From Hygrocybe punicea (lineage: Eukaryota; Basidiomycota; Agaricomycetes; Agaricales; Hygrophoraceae): a stretch of DNA of 64,000 bases. The stretch is taken from NCBI GenBank assembly GCA_963556145.1, contig OY744463.1, forward strand, positions 6,386,001-6,450,000. Reading direction: 5' to 3'. This document shows, in pieces, positions 31,550-43,604 of the stretch. How positions within the stretch are numbered: position 1 is the first letter of the stretch; the number at the start of each line of letters is the position of its first letter. A model generated the notes under the pieces. The model was not told the origin of the DNA. It made no database searches and saw nothing but the letters and a program-made list of their open reading frames with translations. The position numbers and the translations under genes are program-made.

Positions 31550-33229
31550 CTAAGGGCCAGGTTTGCTGTCTTCTTCAGTTACGCCGGCATCAGCCCCATT
31601 TTGTCCACCCATGTTGAACAATTCTTCTAAGTTTAGTTCTTGCGTTGGAGGATTGGCGAAAATGCCCGCACTCAAAGTTGAGAGGTCGAAATCGAAAGGA
31701 GTGTCCGGAGCTACGTCTTGGTGAGGGACCGACAATGTGTCGGCGGGATTCATACGAGATGCCGATTCGAAACTTGCGAGAAGAGACGCTGGTGATGGTG
31801 CTATTGCAGAGGGTGAAGAACCCGCAGCAACCAATGAAATATCTAGGGTGTGACTTGGTAGATCCTGATTCGAATTGATATTGTGCTGAGAGTTTGCGCC
31901 AAGGGAGGCGAAAAGATCTTCGTTTTCACCGGTCTCGCTTACAACGGAGAGCGCATCGAGGATTTCCATTCCGATGTCATCCCTCTTGACAGATTTTTCA
32001 TCCGCTATCGTACCAGACATGATGATGTCTGGAGTGGCGGTCGGCGGTGAGAAAAGCCCATCCACGGTATCATCTGCGGTGGATTCCGCGGAATGACCAA
32101 AAATATTCGTCATAGCCATGTCCATGTCAATTTCCATGTCAAGCTCAATCGGCTTGTCCGCTGAACTTCCCAGCCCGGAGTTCAAAATCATGTCCACGCC
32201 GTTTGACCCCGTAGTTATATTTTCTGAAGGATCGGTGTCATCAGGCACGGTGAGATCGATGTCTACTGCTTCGGCGTCGGAAGATGCAGAGGCAAAGGCC
32301 ATCAAGTCCGGGGGAAGTTCGTTCTTGGTGGAGGGACGTGCTGATCTAGGGGCAAGGGTCACCGGTGAAGCAAGGCCACTGGAGAACAATGATGATTCTT
32401 CTGCAGTTATCCGAACAATGGCAGAAAGATCGAGTTTGGGAGGAGGAAGGCGCTGAAGGGAAGAGAGGAAGATAGAAGAAGGGCGACGTCCTGGAAGATG
32501 TGAAGCAGCCAAGAGAACGGAAGTAGCAGATTCCCCGGAGGGAATCTGAGTAGGAGGGGGAATATCGCCTTGATCTTGAACGGATGCGCCGGGTACCGGC
32601 GGGAGTGGTATACGGCTTGAGGATGGGGACAACGAAGCGGACTTGGAGCGTGTTCGGGTTGACACAGCTGCGGTTTTGGCCTCTTCGATACGCCGCTCTT
32701 CACGGGCTAAATCTCGTTCCAGCACAGAGATAGCTCGAAGCTGATGAAAAATTCAAGGAGGGTATGGATGAGGCGCGAAATACTTGCCAGCTGAGATTCG
32801 ATGGCATCGCACAGCTGATCGAATTTCTCCACCTCACGGCCCAGTGAGGCGGTCAAAGATCGGGGAGGATGCGGTGCATGTTTTTGAATACCCCTGGCAA
32901 GGTCATGTCTCCTTATGTATCAGCCATGTAAACATCGAGAGTTAAAGCGCACAGTCTCTGAGTGTCAGCATAGAAGCCGTATATCTGCCCCGTCTTCACA
33001 ACCGCATTCTGATATGAAGAATAGAATAAGAAAGGCAATTGAGGACTCCATACTGCCTGAAATTCACCTTGAGGCAAGTAGAAAGGGCCTTTATTTCGGG
33101 CTCAAGGATTAGTGTTGGAGGTAAGGGATCCGGAGGTGGTGGCATGGAGGCTTTAGCATCCTTGGTCGTGAGGGCTGCATCCCTTGATGCTGTTGAACCT
33201 TTTCGAGGTACTCGAGGTTTTGGAGCCAT
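31550..33229 (-). CDS. Unrecognised Ser/Asp-rich protein with N-terminal coiled coil
   Basis: Start ATG at 33,227-33,229 (APKPRVPRKGSTASRDAAL..PPPPDPLPPT); stop at 31,550. A middle exon carries RSLTASLGREVEKFDQLCDA, then LLRAISVLERDLAREERR, a likely coiled coil. The large last exon (from about 32,755) is a disordered Ser/Pro/Asp-rich tail with IDLTVPDDTD, PIELDMEIDMDMAMTNIFG and a C-terminal FDFDLSTLSAGIF and LNLEELFNM. The short acidic-hydrophobic motifs resemble transcription-activation sequences. The intron before the last exon uses a GC donor (CTG|GCAAGT). Exon joins upstream of 32,940 are uncertain. The promoter is shared with the divergent UVRAG-like gene 199 bp away. I do not recognise the family. 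Confidence 0.65.
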
Positions 33230-33428
33230 CGCGATCGTAGCTGAGCGCTGAGCAGTGAACACTGCCAGTGGGTTATAACGAAAATTACGTAAATATGGTA
33301 CGTACAGATAAGGCAATGTTCCCCGTTAATATTGCCACAATTGCAACCTCGCGGCTTAAACAACGCCAGCCTTGTCGAATCCCACCATCAGAGAGCCACC
33401 GTGACGGTACCGCCTTGCGGGTTCATGA
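33230..33428. promoter_or_regulatory. Short divergent promoter
   Basis: The 199 bp between two divergent start codons (minus gene at 33,229, plus gene at 33,429) must hold both promoters. No TATA box is obvious. Confidence 0.45.
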
Positions 33429-36400
33429 ATGGCGAAGCAAATGGCAGACACTCTCCAAGTCCAACTGCCCAGTTCTGATGAGGACCATGACGACTGCGGG
33501 CTCCCACAAGTTGAGTGCAGTTCATATCGACGGTTCATCTCCCAAAACAACACTAACCGCGAGCTGCAGCGTCGTATTCGACATATTACGGCCATCCAAG
33601 TTCGGAATCTCACGCCTTTCCCTGTCCGTGATGCTTTCGCGTCTGCATTGGCACAACCAGCAGAACAATCTCAATTCACTGCACACGGCCACTTATCTGA
33701 TGACCTCGATGTTACTCTATCGCGGAGACGCAGTCGAAAGATCTCTGTGAATTCGATCAACACATTTCGGAGTCTGAGGTCGGAAGAGGGCTCAGGCGAC
33801 GATTGGTCTCATGCGGTTGGTACGGGTGAACCTAGAAGGAGAAGGGCAGGGTCGAGAGTGAGCTTCTCTGGTGCGGCAAGCTTAGGAGCTAGCTCTAGTG
33901 GTAGCTCAGCGGGGTGGGCCCTTCCAGCTTCAACTGCGCCTACCATAAGGGCCACCAACCGTCATCGGACAACTTCCATAGCTTCTTCTGTTACTTCTCC
34001 CGGGCCCTTTGTTGCAAGTGGTGCGCTTGCGCCATCCGCATTACCGGCCAGTGCCACCTCCATCAGTTCCTTTCTAACGCTGCTACCAGACAACTCACAG
34101 GCCGCCCTAGAGAAGGTCATCAAGTCTCGTTTAGTGGAAACATTTATCGCTGTTACCGTACCACCTATTTCCGCTCCCCCAAGGGATTTATCACGCACTC
34201 GGTCTCAGTCTGCAACCCTGCCACAAGATTTATCTTTATTTCCCCAGCCTTCTACCCCTCCTCGAAGTGCCCCACCCACGAAGGAAAAGTTTTCTGCATC
34301 ACGTCAGACACCAGCCGTCACTAATGGTGCTCCTCGACCAACGCCGAGGTCCTCTCCTTTGAAACCCACCAATAAATCTGCATTACCCCCTCGACGGGAA
34401 TCTCCCAATTCGCCTCGACCGAATTCTGTCAAGGCGACACCCCTCCTCCAAAAATCGGTCTCCAATTCGTTCCCGCGTCTGAACGGAAAATCGTCGTCGT
34501 CATCTCTCACCTCAGGAAGATCTCCTGCTCCGTCTCCTCCGTCAACACCGCAGCCCAAAGCTCTCCCTCCCAAGCACTCATCGATACCAAACTACCTTTC
34601 CGCGATCCACCGACCCTCCACCAACCCTTCGTTTTCGCTCGATGCGCGTTCGGGTTACGAGTTTGCGGAGTGGACAGATCTTGGCGCAAACAAGTTGAAG
34701 ATCGAAGTGTGGGGGAGAGTCGGAGCCCGAGGGCGTGGCGATGGATGTATAGGTATGAATGGGAAAGGAAAGGAGAAAGAATTGGATGGTGATGTGCCTG
34801 ACGAGGGCGAGGATTGGAAAGTGTTGGAGGAATGGAGTGTCTCTCTTACGGACTTGGTGCCTCTACCAGAGGATGTGAGTCAAGTTCAGCGATAATACTG
34901 ACGGTAACGCAATAATGTTTCCCAACGTTTTATTAGCTTGCTTCCAACACATCCCAGCTCCCTTCCAACATGCTGCTCATCACACTTTCTCCACCTGGAC
35001 AAACGTTCTATCTACCCCCTCCTCGCGCTAAAGCTCGAACACCATCACCCTCTGCAGGATACACATCAGATCCAGAATCGGATGTGAGGAAAGTGAAGCA
35101 AGCGGAAGAAAATGCTTCCCTTTCTTCGGTGACTGATCTTTCATTGGGAAATGTGGACATACTGGTCCGTTCAAGGCGCCGACATCGAGGAGGCGGTACT
35201 GGAGATGGGAGAGAGATCTCGACAACAGCTGGGTGGAAGGATCTATTCAAGTTTGTTTTTCGTCCACCCGGCTTGCTACTTTCTCAATTTTTTTCGTTCC
35301 AGATTGGTCACCCTGCAGTGTTGCATCCTTGACAATAAAGAATCCCTTTCTGATGTCGTCCATGAGATCGACAAGATTCTCAAGGAAGATGTGATCGGTG
35401 GTTTGGTAAGTTCATAGTTGTTCTTTTTGGTTGATGTGTTCTTCTTCGGCACCATTTTTTAAAATTCTTGCGTGGTGTTTGACACGGTCTCAAGCTTAAT
35501 GGCTGAAAAGAAACGCGAAGTGTCGGAACGCGAAGCTCGAGTGGAAGAACTTGAAGGCCACATTGACGTCGTAAAGGGTGCATCGGACAAATGTGCGGGC
35601 TTTGGTACTACTCTATGAACGGCGAGGCTGACCAAGTGACAATCGGACGTTGCCAGTGCGTAGTCAAATTCAATTCCGTCGAGAACAGCTTCAAGAACGA
35701 AGACGGCTGCTCGCAATGGCGAAAGAACAAGACGAGCGCGAGGTTTCTACGGAGATTGAACAAGAAGCAGAGGTCGCGAACGAAAGGTAGGGATTTTTCC
35801 TGATATAGGTGGAACTTGGTCCCCGCCAATATTATCTTGTTGACAGAGAACGACTGGAATCCCTCCGGGCTAATTTCACGCCGACACGCACGACTCTGCT
35901 TACAACCGTTTCCACCATCTTTCCTATCGATTTGTTCTCGCCACCCGACCTGCTCTACACCATCCTTGATGTCCCGCTTCCCATTCCGCTGTCATCGACG
36001 GATCCCGCTCCGCCACTTACGCTTGCTTCGCACAAAGAGGTGACGGAGGATGCAGTGGCCACAGCTTTAGGCTTCGTTGCGCAGGTGTTGCAGCTGTTGG
36101 CTGCGTACCTTGGCAAGCGCTTGGTGTATCCGGTGACATGTGTTGGGAGTCGGAGCTTGATTAGGGATGGAATTTCAGCCATGGTTGGTCCAAGAATGTG
36201 AGTTGTTCAATTATGGGACATGAGGAACGGCCATGCCAATCATTATTTTCATTTGGTGTTTGGCAAGGTTTCCGCTTTACTCCCGAGGCGTTGATACATA
36301 TCGATTTGAGTATGGAGTGTTCCTGTTGAACAAGGACATAGAAACGGTGACTTTTTTTCTGTCCTTGATCATTCGCATTTAATAGTGATTACACCCCCTC

Positions 36401-37103
36401 CGCCTAGCTCATGGTCGATAGGGAGTTGCGCGCTTTAGATATGCGGCACACGCTTCCTAATCTCAAGAACCTGTTACTCACGCTCACAGATGGTGATGGA
36501 GCTCCTCTACGGTGAGTGATTCTAGCCTTGCGTAAATCTGCCAGCATTATTAATATCTAGTGTAGCAGCACAGGACGGCCGATCAAGTCGGCTTCTGTGG
36601 ATAGTTTGGAATCACTCCCTGCAGAAGGCTCATCTTTGGCACCAAATAAGCAAAGAACACCAAAAGGGAGTCCATCCGTTGAGGACGTTGAGCTGCCGCC
36701 AGAGGGCAGCACGCCACCGGATAGCGGTTGCATTACACCGACGGCGTCGACGCCAGATGCGTTGAGGCTCAACAAATCCCGACCTTTCTTGGGTCTGTCG
36801 CCTCTTGCGGGGTTTCTCCGTGCACATTATCCGTCTTCTTCTTCCTCCGGTTGGACAGCGTCTGTCAAGTCAGTGCCAGAGACGACGGAAGAAGCGGAGG
36901 AGAATGGTGATGCTTCTGATGGTGGCTTCTTGGATCCCGAAGAGGAGGGGGAGAACGACGAGGAAGAGGATCGGCGCACGATTAGGGGAGTTGTCATTGA
37001 TGAAGATGATGAGGGAAAGAAGGTCGGCAATGGGCATGCCGACATGGGGAAGGAGGGTGCGGCGACGACGGGCCGGGTTGGTGTGATCTTAATTAATAAA
37101 TAA
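33429..37103 (+). CDS. VPS38: UVRAG/Vps38-like (Atg14-domain family) PI3K-complex subunit
   Basis: Nine exons join in frame to about 1,048 residues: 33,429-34,874; 34,937-35,250; 35,303-35,405; 35,511-35,592; 35,657-35,786; 35,847-36,197; 36,268-36,346; 36,408-36,511; 36,566-37,103. The long N-terminal half is Ser/Pro-rich with a C2-like patch (EFAEWTDLGANKLKIEVWGR, PSNMLLITLSPPGQTFYLPP). A coiled coil follows (VSEREARVEELEGHIDVV, RREQLQERRRLLAMAKEQDE). The C-terminal domain YLGKRLVYPVTCVGSRSLIR, FPLYSRGVDTYRFEYGVFLL is characteristic of UVRAG/Vps38 proteins, which organise the Vps34-Vps30 lipid kinase in endosomal sorting and autophagy. An acidic tail ends the protein. Atg14 is the alternative assignment. 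The acceptor at 35,511 is weak. Confidence 0.78.
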
Positions 37104-37915
37104 GCGCGATCGATCACCTGAGTGGTAAAATCAGTCATGTGACGGAATGCGGATTGTAGACAGAATTATTATGAAACGGATTCCAGCCATGGGCGAACTG
37201 GACGTATATATGGCGGTGGAAGGCCGTGTGGAAATGAAAGGTTGGTGGATTCAGACTAGTTGTTGCTCAGGGCCCTGGCTGTTGCAAATTCGGTGATGCT
37301 AGTGTAATTTGCGGCAAACTTGCAAGCGAGTGTTGTGAACGGGCAGACGGAATCAAAGTGATGAGGACTGAAAGCAGTATGCCGTCGCCATCAGATGCTG
37401 GATTTGTCGTCAGGCTGGCACGTTTGAGGAGCAGCAAGTGAGCACCGGTACTGCCACTGTCGTTGTTCAGGTACGAGGCTAACTTTGTGAAAGACATAAT
37501 ATTTATTATATAAAACTTTTTTTTCTGTCACCGTCACAGAAGGAATTTCAGCGGCGACTTAAAAAACGAGGGTTCTTTTTGAGGTCGGTGTTCGGTGTTC
37601 CAGAGCACTGAAGATAATTCATTCTGCACATCAATCCTTTTCCCCTCAATCCGCTGCCAACTTTTACAAAAGGGTGCGCTCTCTCCCTCTCCCTCTCGCC
37701 TTCCACCCCTCACCGCCCCTCTCAGCTCACTCGGCCGCATCGCATTGTACCAACAGTCTTTTCTAGACGGGCTCAGAGTCAACTCCGGTCGGTGTGCGCC
37801 CCACCGTCTCCTCTTCACCTTGCCAACCCTTAATCCAGTAGGATTACCCCCCCTAAACTTACCATTTTGTCTATTTCATTGGCCTTTCGTTCTCACAAAA
37901 GTTGTCGTCATAAAA
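37104..37915. other. Intergenic region and 5' leader of the PUF gene
   Basis: No gene. A CT-rich stretch (37,676-37,730, CTCTCTCCCTCTCCCTCTC) about 190-240 bp before the PUF start is a typical fungal promoter/leader feature. Confidence 0.5.
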
Positions 37916-40900
37916 ATGAATACGTCTGTGGAAAACCCTACATCTACTACTGATAATCACCCAACCTCCGATGGCCGGAAGCTAAGCCCACCTGCATTTT
38001 TGGATCTTGCGGACTCCGTGAGTGCGGTATCCGTTTTCGTTGGCTCTTCCTATTCACTCTGTTTTTTTGGCAAAGGCTGCAAGGCTGGGAACTAATATGC
38101 CTGATCTGACCGCCGTGAGCACACTTCGTCTTTCACTCCCATTCTCAATCTCTGACATGCAGCATAAGCGGGTTGAGCTCAAACGTCTCGAACACGAACG
38201 GCAGCGCCTCCTCCAGCGTAAAATGTTCGAGGATCAAATGCGCGTCCTCGAACAACAGCAAGCACAAGAATTACTCAGCATTCCTTATGACCCTAACGCT
38301 CCAAACGGCACAAGCCTTCAGCACCTAGCTGTTTCCGCCCCTACCACACCACCGCGCATTAACGCAATCCTCAATGGCGAATTCATGACTGGATTGAGGT
38401 CCGGTCGTTCGCCCCAACCCGTCGATGCCGAGTCTTTACTGAAAGCCGTCGGTTCTGCGGCTTCCAGCAAGCGGAAGTCCGTCGCCTATGCGCCGCCCTA
38501 TGCGCCCTCTGACCACTCTCCCGATCCTCCCCGGACTAGCGTTCCAAACGGTCAACAACCCTTTTCTCGAACAGCCGGTGCAAAGAGTATGCCCGCCAGT
38601 CGACGCACGTCCGCAAGCGGAGACGACGATGAGCTTGTCGGTCATTTGCAAGGATTGTCATTGGCCGGAGAGAGGTCCAACAGGGTGTCTCCAGCGCCCG
38701 CTCCCGTATCCGCCTCACATTTAATCAGGAGCTCCTCTAGGTATAACGATGTAGATGGAGTGAACTACGGGAATGCATTCAATGCCGGAATTATGCTCGA
38801 CGAGCAACTAGACCAAGAGATGCACAGTAAGCGTCTTGTTCGCTTCTTGGAACTATGTCCTTGACTCTCGTCGCTCCAGACGCCATGAGAAATTTGCCTA
38901 CATCCGACGACGACAAGTATCACAGCTCGTATTCCAACAAGGTGCCTTCCATATCATCTTGTTAGACTATTTGTGGTTGAAACTTTTCCACCCTCCTTAG
39001 CTGTCTGCATCTTCTGCGGCGTTGGACTTGGCCCACATCTCGCAGACGTCTCCCCGTGCCCCATTCTCCAGCCGAACAGCTGATTCTCGGGAGAAATCAT
39101 CTGAATGGCCCCAGTTCACTGGTGCCCCGCGTGGTCATGATGGTTTACTTTCGCGCAACGATAGACGGGTTGTCACCAACCCAAACCTGACCCTGTCCGC
39201 CCCTGACGACGGCCACGGTACCGGCTCGGCCTCGCCAACGCCACTCCTTCAGCAGCATCCCCAATTCGTGGGGCACCCCCATAACCAAGGTCTTACTTCC
39301 CGTCGTGGCTCACCACCGAATTCCTTGGAGGGATTATCCACCACCACTCGTTCGGTCCCTGCTACCCCACTCGGCATGGCCAGCAACCCACCCCATCTGA
39401 TCAAGACTCCTGGTACACCGCGCACTCCTGATCCGCAAGCTATGAATGGTCGCATCGCTTCTCAAGGGTCCCATCAACTCGGCGAGCATCCTGTAAATGC
39501 AGGCGACTTGCAGGCTTCCTTGTCTAGGATTCCTTCTGGTCAATACGAGAATGCTTCTGTCGCCTTCAGTTCTATCCAGCCTGGTCTAGATGATAATCTT
39601 CAAGTAAGTTCTTGGGACCTGACGCTGGGGCCAACCCGCTATTTATAATAATACTCTTGGCACATTAGCAATATCGCGGTGATCCTGTCTACAGCCTCAA
39701 TGATCAACTAGACAGTCGCTACGATCCTTATGGCTTTGAGTCAAATAATCGTAGCAACCCCAACGTCAACAGTACGAGCGGTTCGACAGCTTTGTATCAC
39801 CACAACGGGTCTCGATACGGACTAGGGGTGCCTGGACGTGCGAATGGGGGTGGTGGGGCGGACAGTAAGATGAATGGTTTACATGGTCCGAAGCACAAGC
39901 GAGGGGACGTAGATCGTGAATGTGAGCCAACTTTCATTTGTTATTGAATTCCACTTCTGATATCTGGTTGTTTTACCCCTCTCCCTCCCCCCTGCTAGTC
40001 AATCGTTTCGCCGGTACCCGTTTAGAGGACATACAGAGTGAGATTCCGGCCTTGTGCAAAGACCAACACGGCTGCCGTTACTTGCAAAAGAAGCTGGAAG
40101 AGGGCCAGGCTGAACATCGCGACATGATCTTCCGCGAAACCTTTGGGCACTTTGCAGATCTCATGACTGGTTCGTATTTGTTTGATTTGGGCAAGTGAAT
40201 AATAGGTTTATAATCTAAATGCTCTTCTTCGACGGGTACAGATCCTTTTGGTAATTATCTGTGCCAAAAGCTTTTGGAGTACTCGACAGATGAGCAACGG
40301 AACATGATTTGCGAGTCTGTCGCTCAGGATCTCGTCAACATATCTCTCAACATGCATGGTACGCGTGCGGTACAAAAGATGATTGACTTCCTATCAACGC
40401 GAAGGCAGGCGAGTCTGCTTCCTAGCCTCATTTTCACCACCTTCCAGACTTACGGGGAATTAATTAATTTTTTTTAAAACAAAGCAGGCTGACCTCAGGT
40501 ACAACGCTCAGATACACTCCATCATCGTTGCTCTCAGCCTTCATGTCGTCGTGTTGATCAAGGACTTGAACGGCAATCATGTCATCCAGAAATGTCTCAA
40601 CAAGTTGGCTCCGGAAGACAATCAGGTGAGTCGAGTTGGCACGCTGCTTGCCGCTGCTGCTGCCGCTGCTGCTGCTTGGGATGATGATCGCGGGCGGTGG
40701 GAATTTTTTTGAACTGAATGTGTCGTTCCCTTTAGTTCATTTACAACGCAGTAGCCGCCAACTGCGTCGAAGTCGCCACACATCGACATGGCTGTTGCGT
40801 ACTGCAACGATGCGTCGACCATGCCTCGGATCACCAGCGCGTCCAGCTCGTCCACGAGATCACGTATAATGCTCTCACCCTCGTTCAGGATCCCTACGGT

Positions 40901-41905
40901 AACTATGTGAGTTGGATGACATATATTTGCTTTGTTTGCATTGGCTTTTGCATTCCATTGCTCTCTGGATCACTTTTACGAACGAAAGTCACGCAGGTCG
41001 TCCAATACATTCTTGACTTGAACGACAATCGTTTCAGCGATGCGGTCATTCGACAATTTACTGGCAACGTTTGCGCGTTGTCTGTCCAAAAGTTCAGCTC
41101 CAACGTTATAGAGAAGGTTTGCCGGTTTCACTTCATATGTGGTTACAGTTATTCTAAAGGTTCTTTGTGCGTAAAGTGCATCCGTGTTGCAGAGCATAGC
41201 ACGCGCAAGATGCTCATTGAGGAACTTCTTAATCGCACTCGCCTTGAAAAGCTGTTGCGTGATTCTTATGGCAATTACTGTGTTCAGGTGAGAGTGCCAT
41301 CATGTTTTTTCCTGTTTCCTTCAAGACTTGACGTTTTGACGACATATGATTTCGTGTGTTCAAAAAAGACTGCGTTGGATTACGCAGAACCCACTCAACG
41401 CGCCCTTCTTGTTGAGGGAATTCGCCCTGTGCTTCCCTTGATCCGCAACACTCCCTACGGCAAGCGCATCCAAAACAAGTTGCAGCGTGAGCAGATGGAC
41501 CAGTTTACCGGGTATCACAACCAGCAAGGCCTTGTGGCACTTGGGCATGGCCCTCACGGCAGCACAGGCCGTCACATACCTCAGGGAATGCATCAGCCAA
41601 ATCATCTATACGCTGCTCAAAATACCATCTACGCTCTGCAGGGTGGTCCGGGACTTCAGAGCCAAGCTTCTTTCGGCCAATCTCATCCTCAGCTGCATGG
41701 CTTGCAGCCTCAGCCGATGGACGGATACGTCCTGCAAGGAGGCGGCGCCAACCACACTCCTCAAGGCATGTCTTCTACTCACGGTCACGGAGGCGGATTT
41801 TCTGGTGCCTCTGCATTTGCGGATGTGAGCTCCTTCGGCGTTGTGGTATTGGCGGGAACGCTTAATGACCCTTACCAGAGGTCGTCATTTGGGTATGGCA
41901 TGTAG
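37916..41905 (+). CDS. PUF4: Pumilio-family RNA-binding protein (Puf4-like)
   Basis: Thirteen exons join in frame to about 1,045 residues, starting at ATG 37,916; exon 2 is only 39 nt (38,076-38,114). The N-terminal two-thirds is disordered with a short Gln/Glu/Arg coiled coil (ELKRLEHERQRLLQRK). From 39,999 on, eight PUF repeats carry the base-reading motifs HGCRYLQ, FGNYLCQ, HGTRAVQ, NGNHVIQ, HGCCVLQ, YGNYVVQ, FSSNVIE and YGNYCVQ. That set, with HGTR in repeat 3 and HGCC in repeat 5, fits yeast Puf4/Puf5 better than Puf3. Such proteins bind UGUA-type sites in 3' UTRs and repress or decay mRNAs in the cytoplasm. A Gln/His/Gly-rich tail follows repeat 8. The intron at 40,409 uses a GC donor (CAG|GCGAGT). 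Confidence 0.88.
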
Positions 41906-42678
41906 ACGGGAAACAAAAACAAAAACAAAATTTGCTTGCCGCACATTGCCCAAAGTGTACGCTGGCCGTTTTCCGAATTGTCGTTTTGCCCCTCCGTGCC
42001 CCCCCCTTCCTTTATTTCTTTCTTTTCGAACCTTTGGGGGAGGGGAGGGAGTGTTCAAGTTGATTTCTCAGCATGCTCTCTCTCTCTCTCTCTCGTTCTC
42101 TCACACTCCTTTTTTTTTTATAACTTGATACCCGCTACACAACCTACCTTACACCGCCTCGCATTTCAATTGTCTGCACTCTCTCACTCTCACTCACATT
42201 CGTCGTGCGATCTGTCACCCGGGCATCAACACCTCCCCGAATTTATTCATACCAAACACCCCTCCCACCGCATTGTATTTTGCAACCGGCATATTTCATC
42301 CTCTTGCTTTTTACACAGTCCCCAAGTCTTTTGTTCTTTCTGTCTCGTTTTTTGTCTTTTTTTGTTTCCTTTTTTTTTGTGTTTTGTTTCTGTTTTGTTT
42401 TCGAACAGTTCATTCCAAGTCTGGCCATTTGTATACAGATCTTTCAGACCCAACTCTCAACCTCCACCTCCACCTGCCTAATAGTATATGTCGTCGCAAC
42501 TAGTTATTCCTCAATTTGTATACACTCATTCAACGTTGGATTATTTCGAAATTTATGTGTGGTGCAAAACTAACCAACCAACTAGCATTGTGCCTGAAGC
42601 CAAATGCATTGTCTGCAGAATTGTATCACATACAGGTTGTAGGAAGAATGGGGTCATAATGTATTATGGAAAAGGTCT
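41906..42678. other. Intergenic; CT-rich, no gene
   Basis: Long 3' flanks of two convergent genes. A (CT)n run lies at about 42,076-42,095 and poly-pyrimidine tracts at 42,300-42,400. Confidence 0.5.
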
Positions 42679-42986
42679 TCACCGGTTCTAGGGAATGTAT
42701 GAATGTTCGTCAGTTTTTATTGTAGGGTTGGATGTTATTTTTTTTGGTGTTTTTGACTGGACGCACCTTTTGAAAGCCGATGGCGGCAGACTTTTCACGA
42801 AAGCATTGACGGCACAAGTCGAGGCCGTATTTGCGAATTAAACCAGCTTGGTGGGCACAAAGGCGGCTTGAGGGTGGGAGAACCGTCACCTTCACATATA
42901 AAGACCGAATAGCGGTCCACTCACCATTGACGGCTGCCTTTGCCGTATTTACGTGGGCGAGAGAACCAAACAGCGTCGTGGGTCAT
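42679..42986 (-). CDS. RPS29: 40S ribosomal protein S29 (uS14)
   Basis: Three exons on the minus strand: 42,925-42,986, 42,767-42,866 and a final 9-nt exon 42,679-42,687 encoding Asn-Arg-stop. They join in frame to exactly 56 residues, the normal length of eukaryotic S29. It starts [20 protein letters not shown] and has the zinc-binding CRLC and CRQC pairs around [13 protein letters not shown], then [14 protein letters not shown]. It belongs to the head of the small ribosomal subunit. Introns start GTGAGT and GTGCGT and end CTCAAG and CCCTAG. Without splicing each fragment looks like a meaningless short frame. The opposite strand holds the divergent P450 promoter. Confidence 0.95.
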
Positions 42987-43020
42987 TTCAGAGTTATTGG
43001 GTTGGCTATCAGGTACAGGC

Positions 43021-43042
43021 GTGTGTGTGTGTGTGTGTGTGT
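43021..43042. repeat. (GT)n microsatellite
   Basis: About ten GT units just upstream of RPS29. Confidence 0.85.
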
Positions 43043-43374
43043 CAATACCGTTAGTCTGGCTTGTGGTTTGAAGGTCACCTTGCTCGAGAAACTTTGCTTT
43101 TGCTTCGCCCGGTATTAGCCTGAGTGTTATTCCTAGAAGGTTGTTGATTATGTAAACTATACAGTTATACGGGAATAAAGCTCCGCCCAATTTGCCGCAA
43201 TGCCGAGCGATTATACCCGAACGCGTTATATGACTGTAATAATGACACCCTAAAATGGTAGTCTCGAGACTCGAACCCCCGAGCGGAGTGTGAAAAACAT
43301 TTGCAAGGGTAAGGGTAAATTTAAACGTCTGGTCCTTGAGTACAATGGTAAAGTGCAATGTGCAATGATACATG

Positions 43375-43440
43375 TTCAACCTTCGACCTTCAAAGCTTCA
43401 ACGTTCAACGTTCAACGTTCAACCTTCAACCTTCAATGTG
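43375..43440. repeat. CAACSTT heptamer repeat
   Basis: Repeats of CAACGTT/CAACCTT between RPS29 and the P450 gene. ATGATACATGT phrases repeat around it (about 43,364, 43,444, 43,472). Confidence 0.8.
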
Positions 43441-43604
43441 AAATGATACATGTGCAATGTGCAATTAATGCAATGATACATGTTTGGAAAAGTACAAACG
43501 CAGATATAAATTCGTCCAACGCTCAAATTTACCGAACAACTTATATGTAGGCGATGGAGTGAGCTTGCGTTACCCCGACGACTTCTCCCTCTTATTTGCT
43601 CGAC

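Noticed and set aside
43255..43310. Possible minus-strand tRNA (GGTTCGAGTCTCGAGAC looks like a T-arm)
   Set aside because: No matching acceptor stem, D-arm or anticodon arm in the 80 nt upstream; the motif is part of a short palindrome GTCTCGAGAC.
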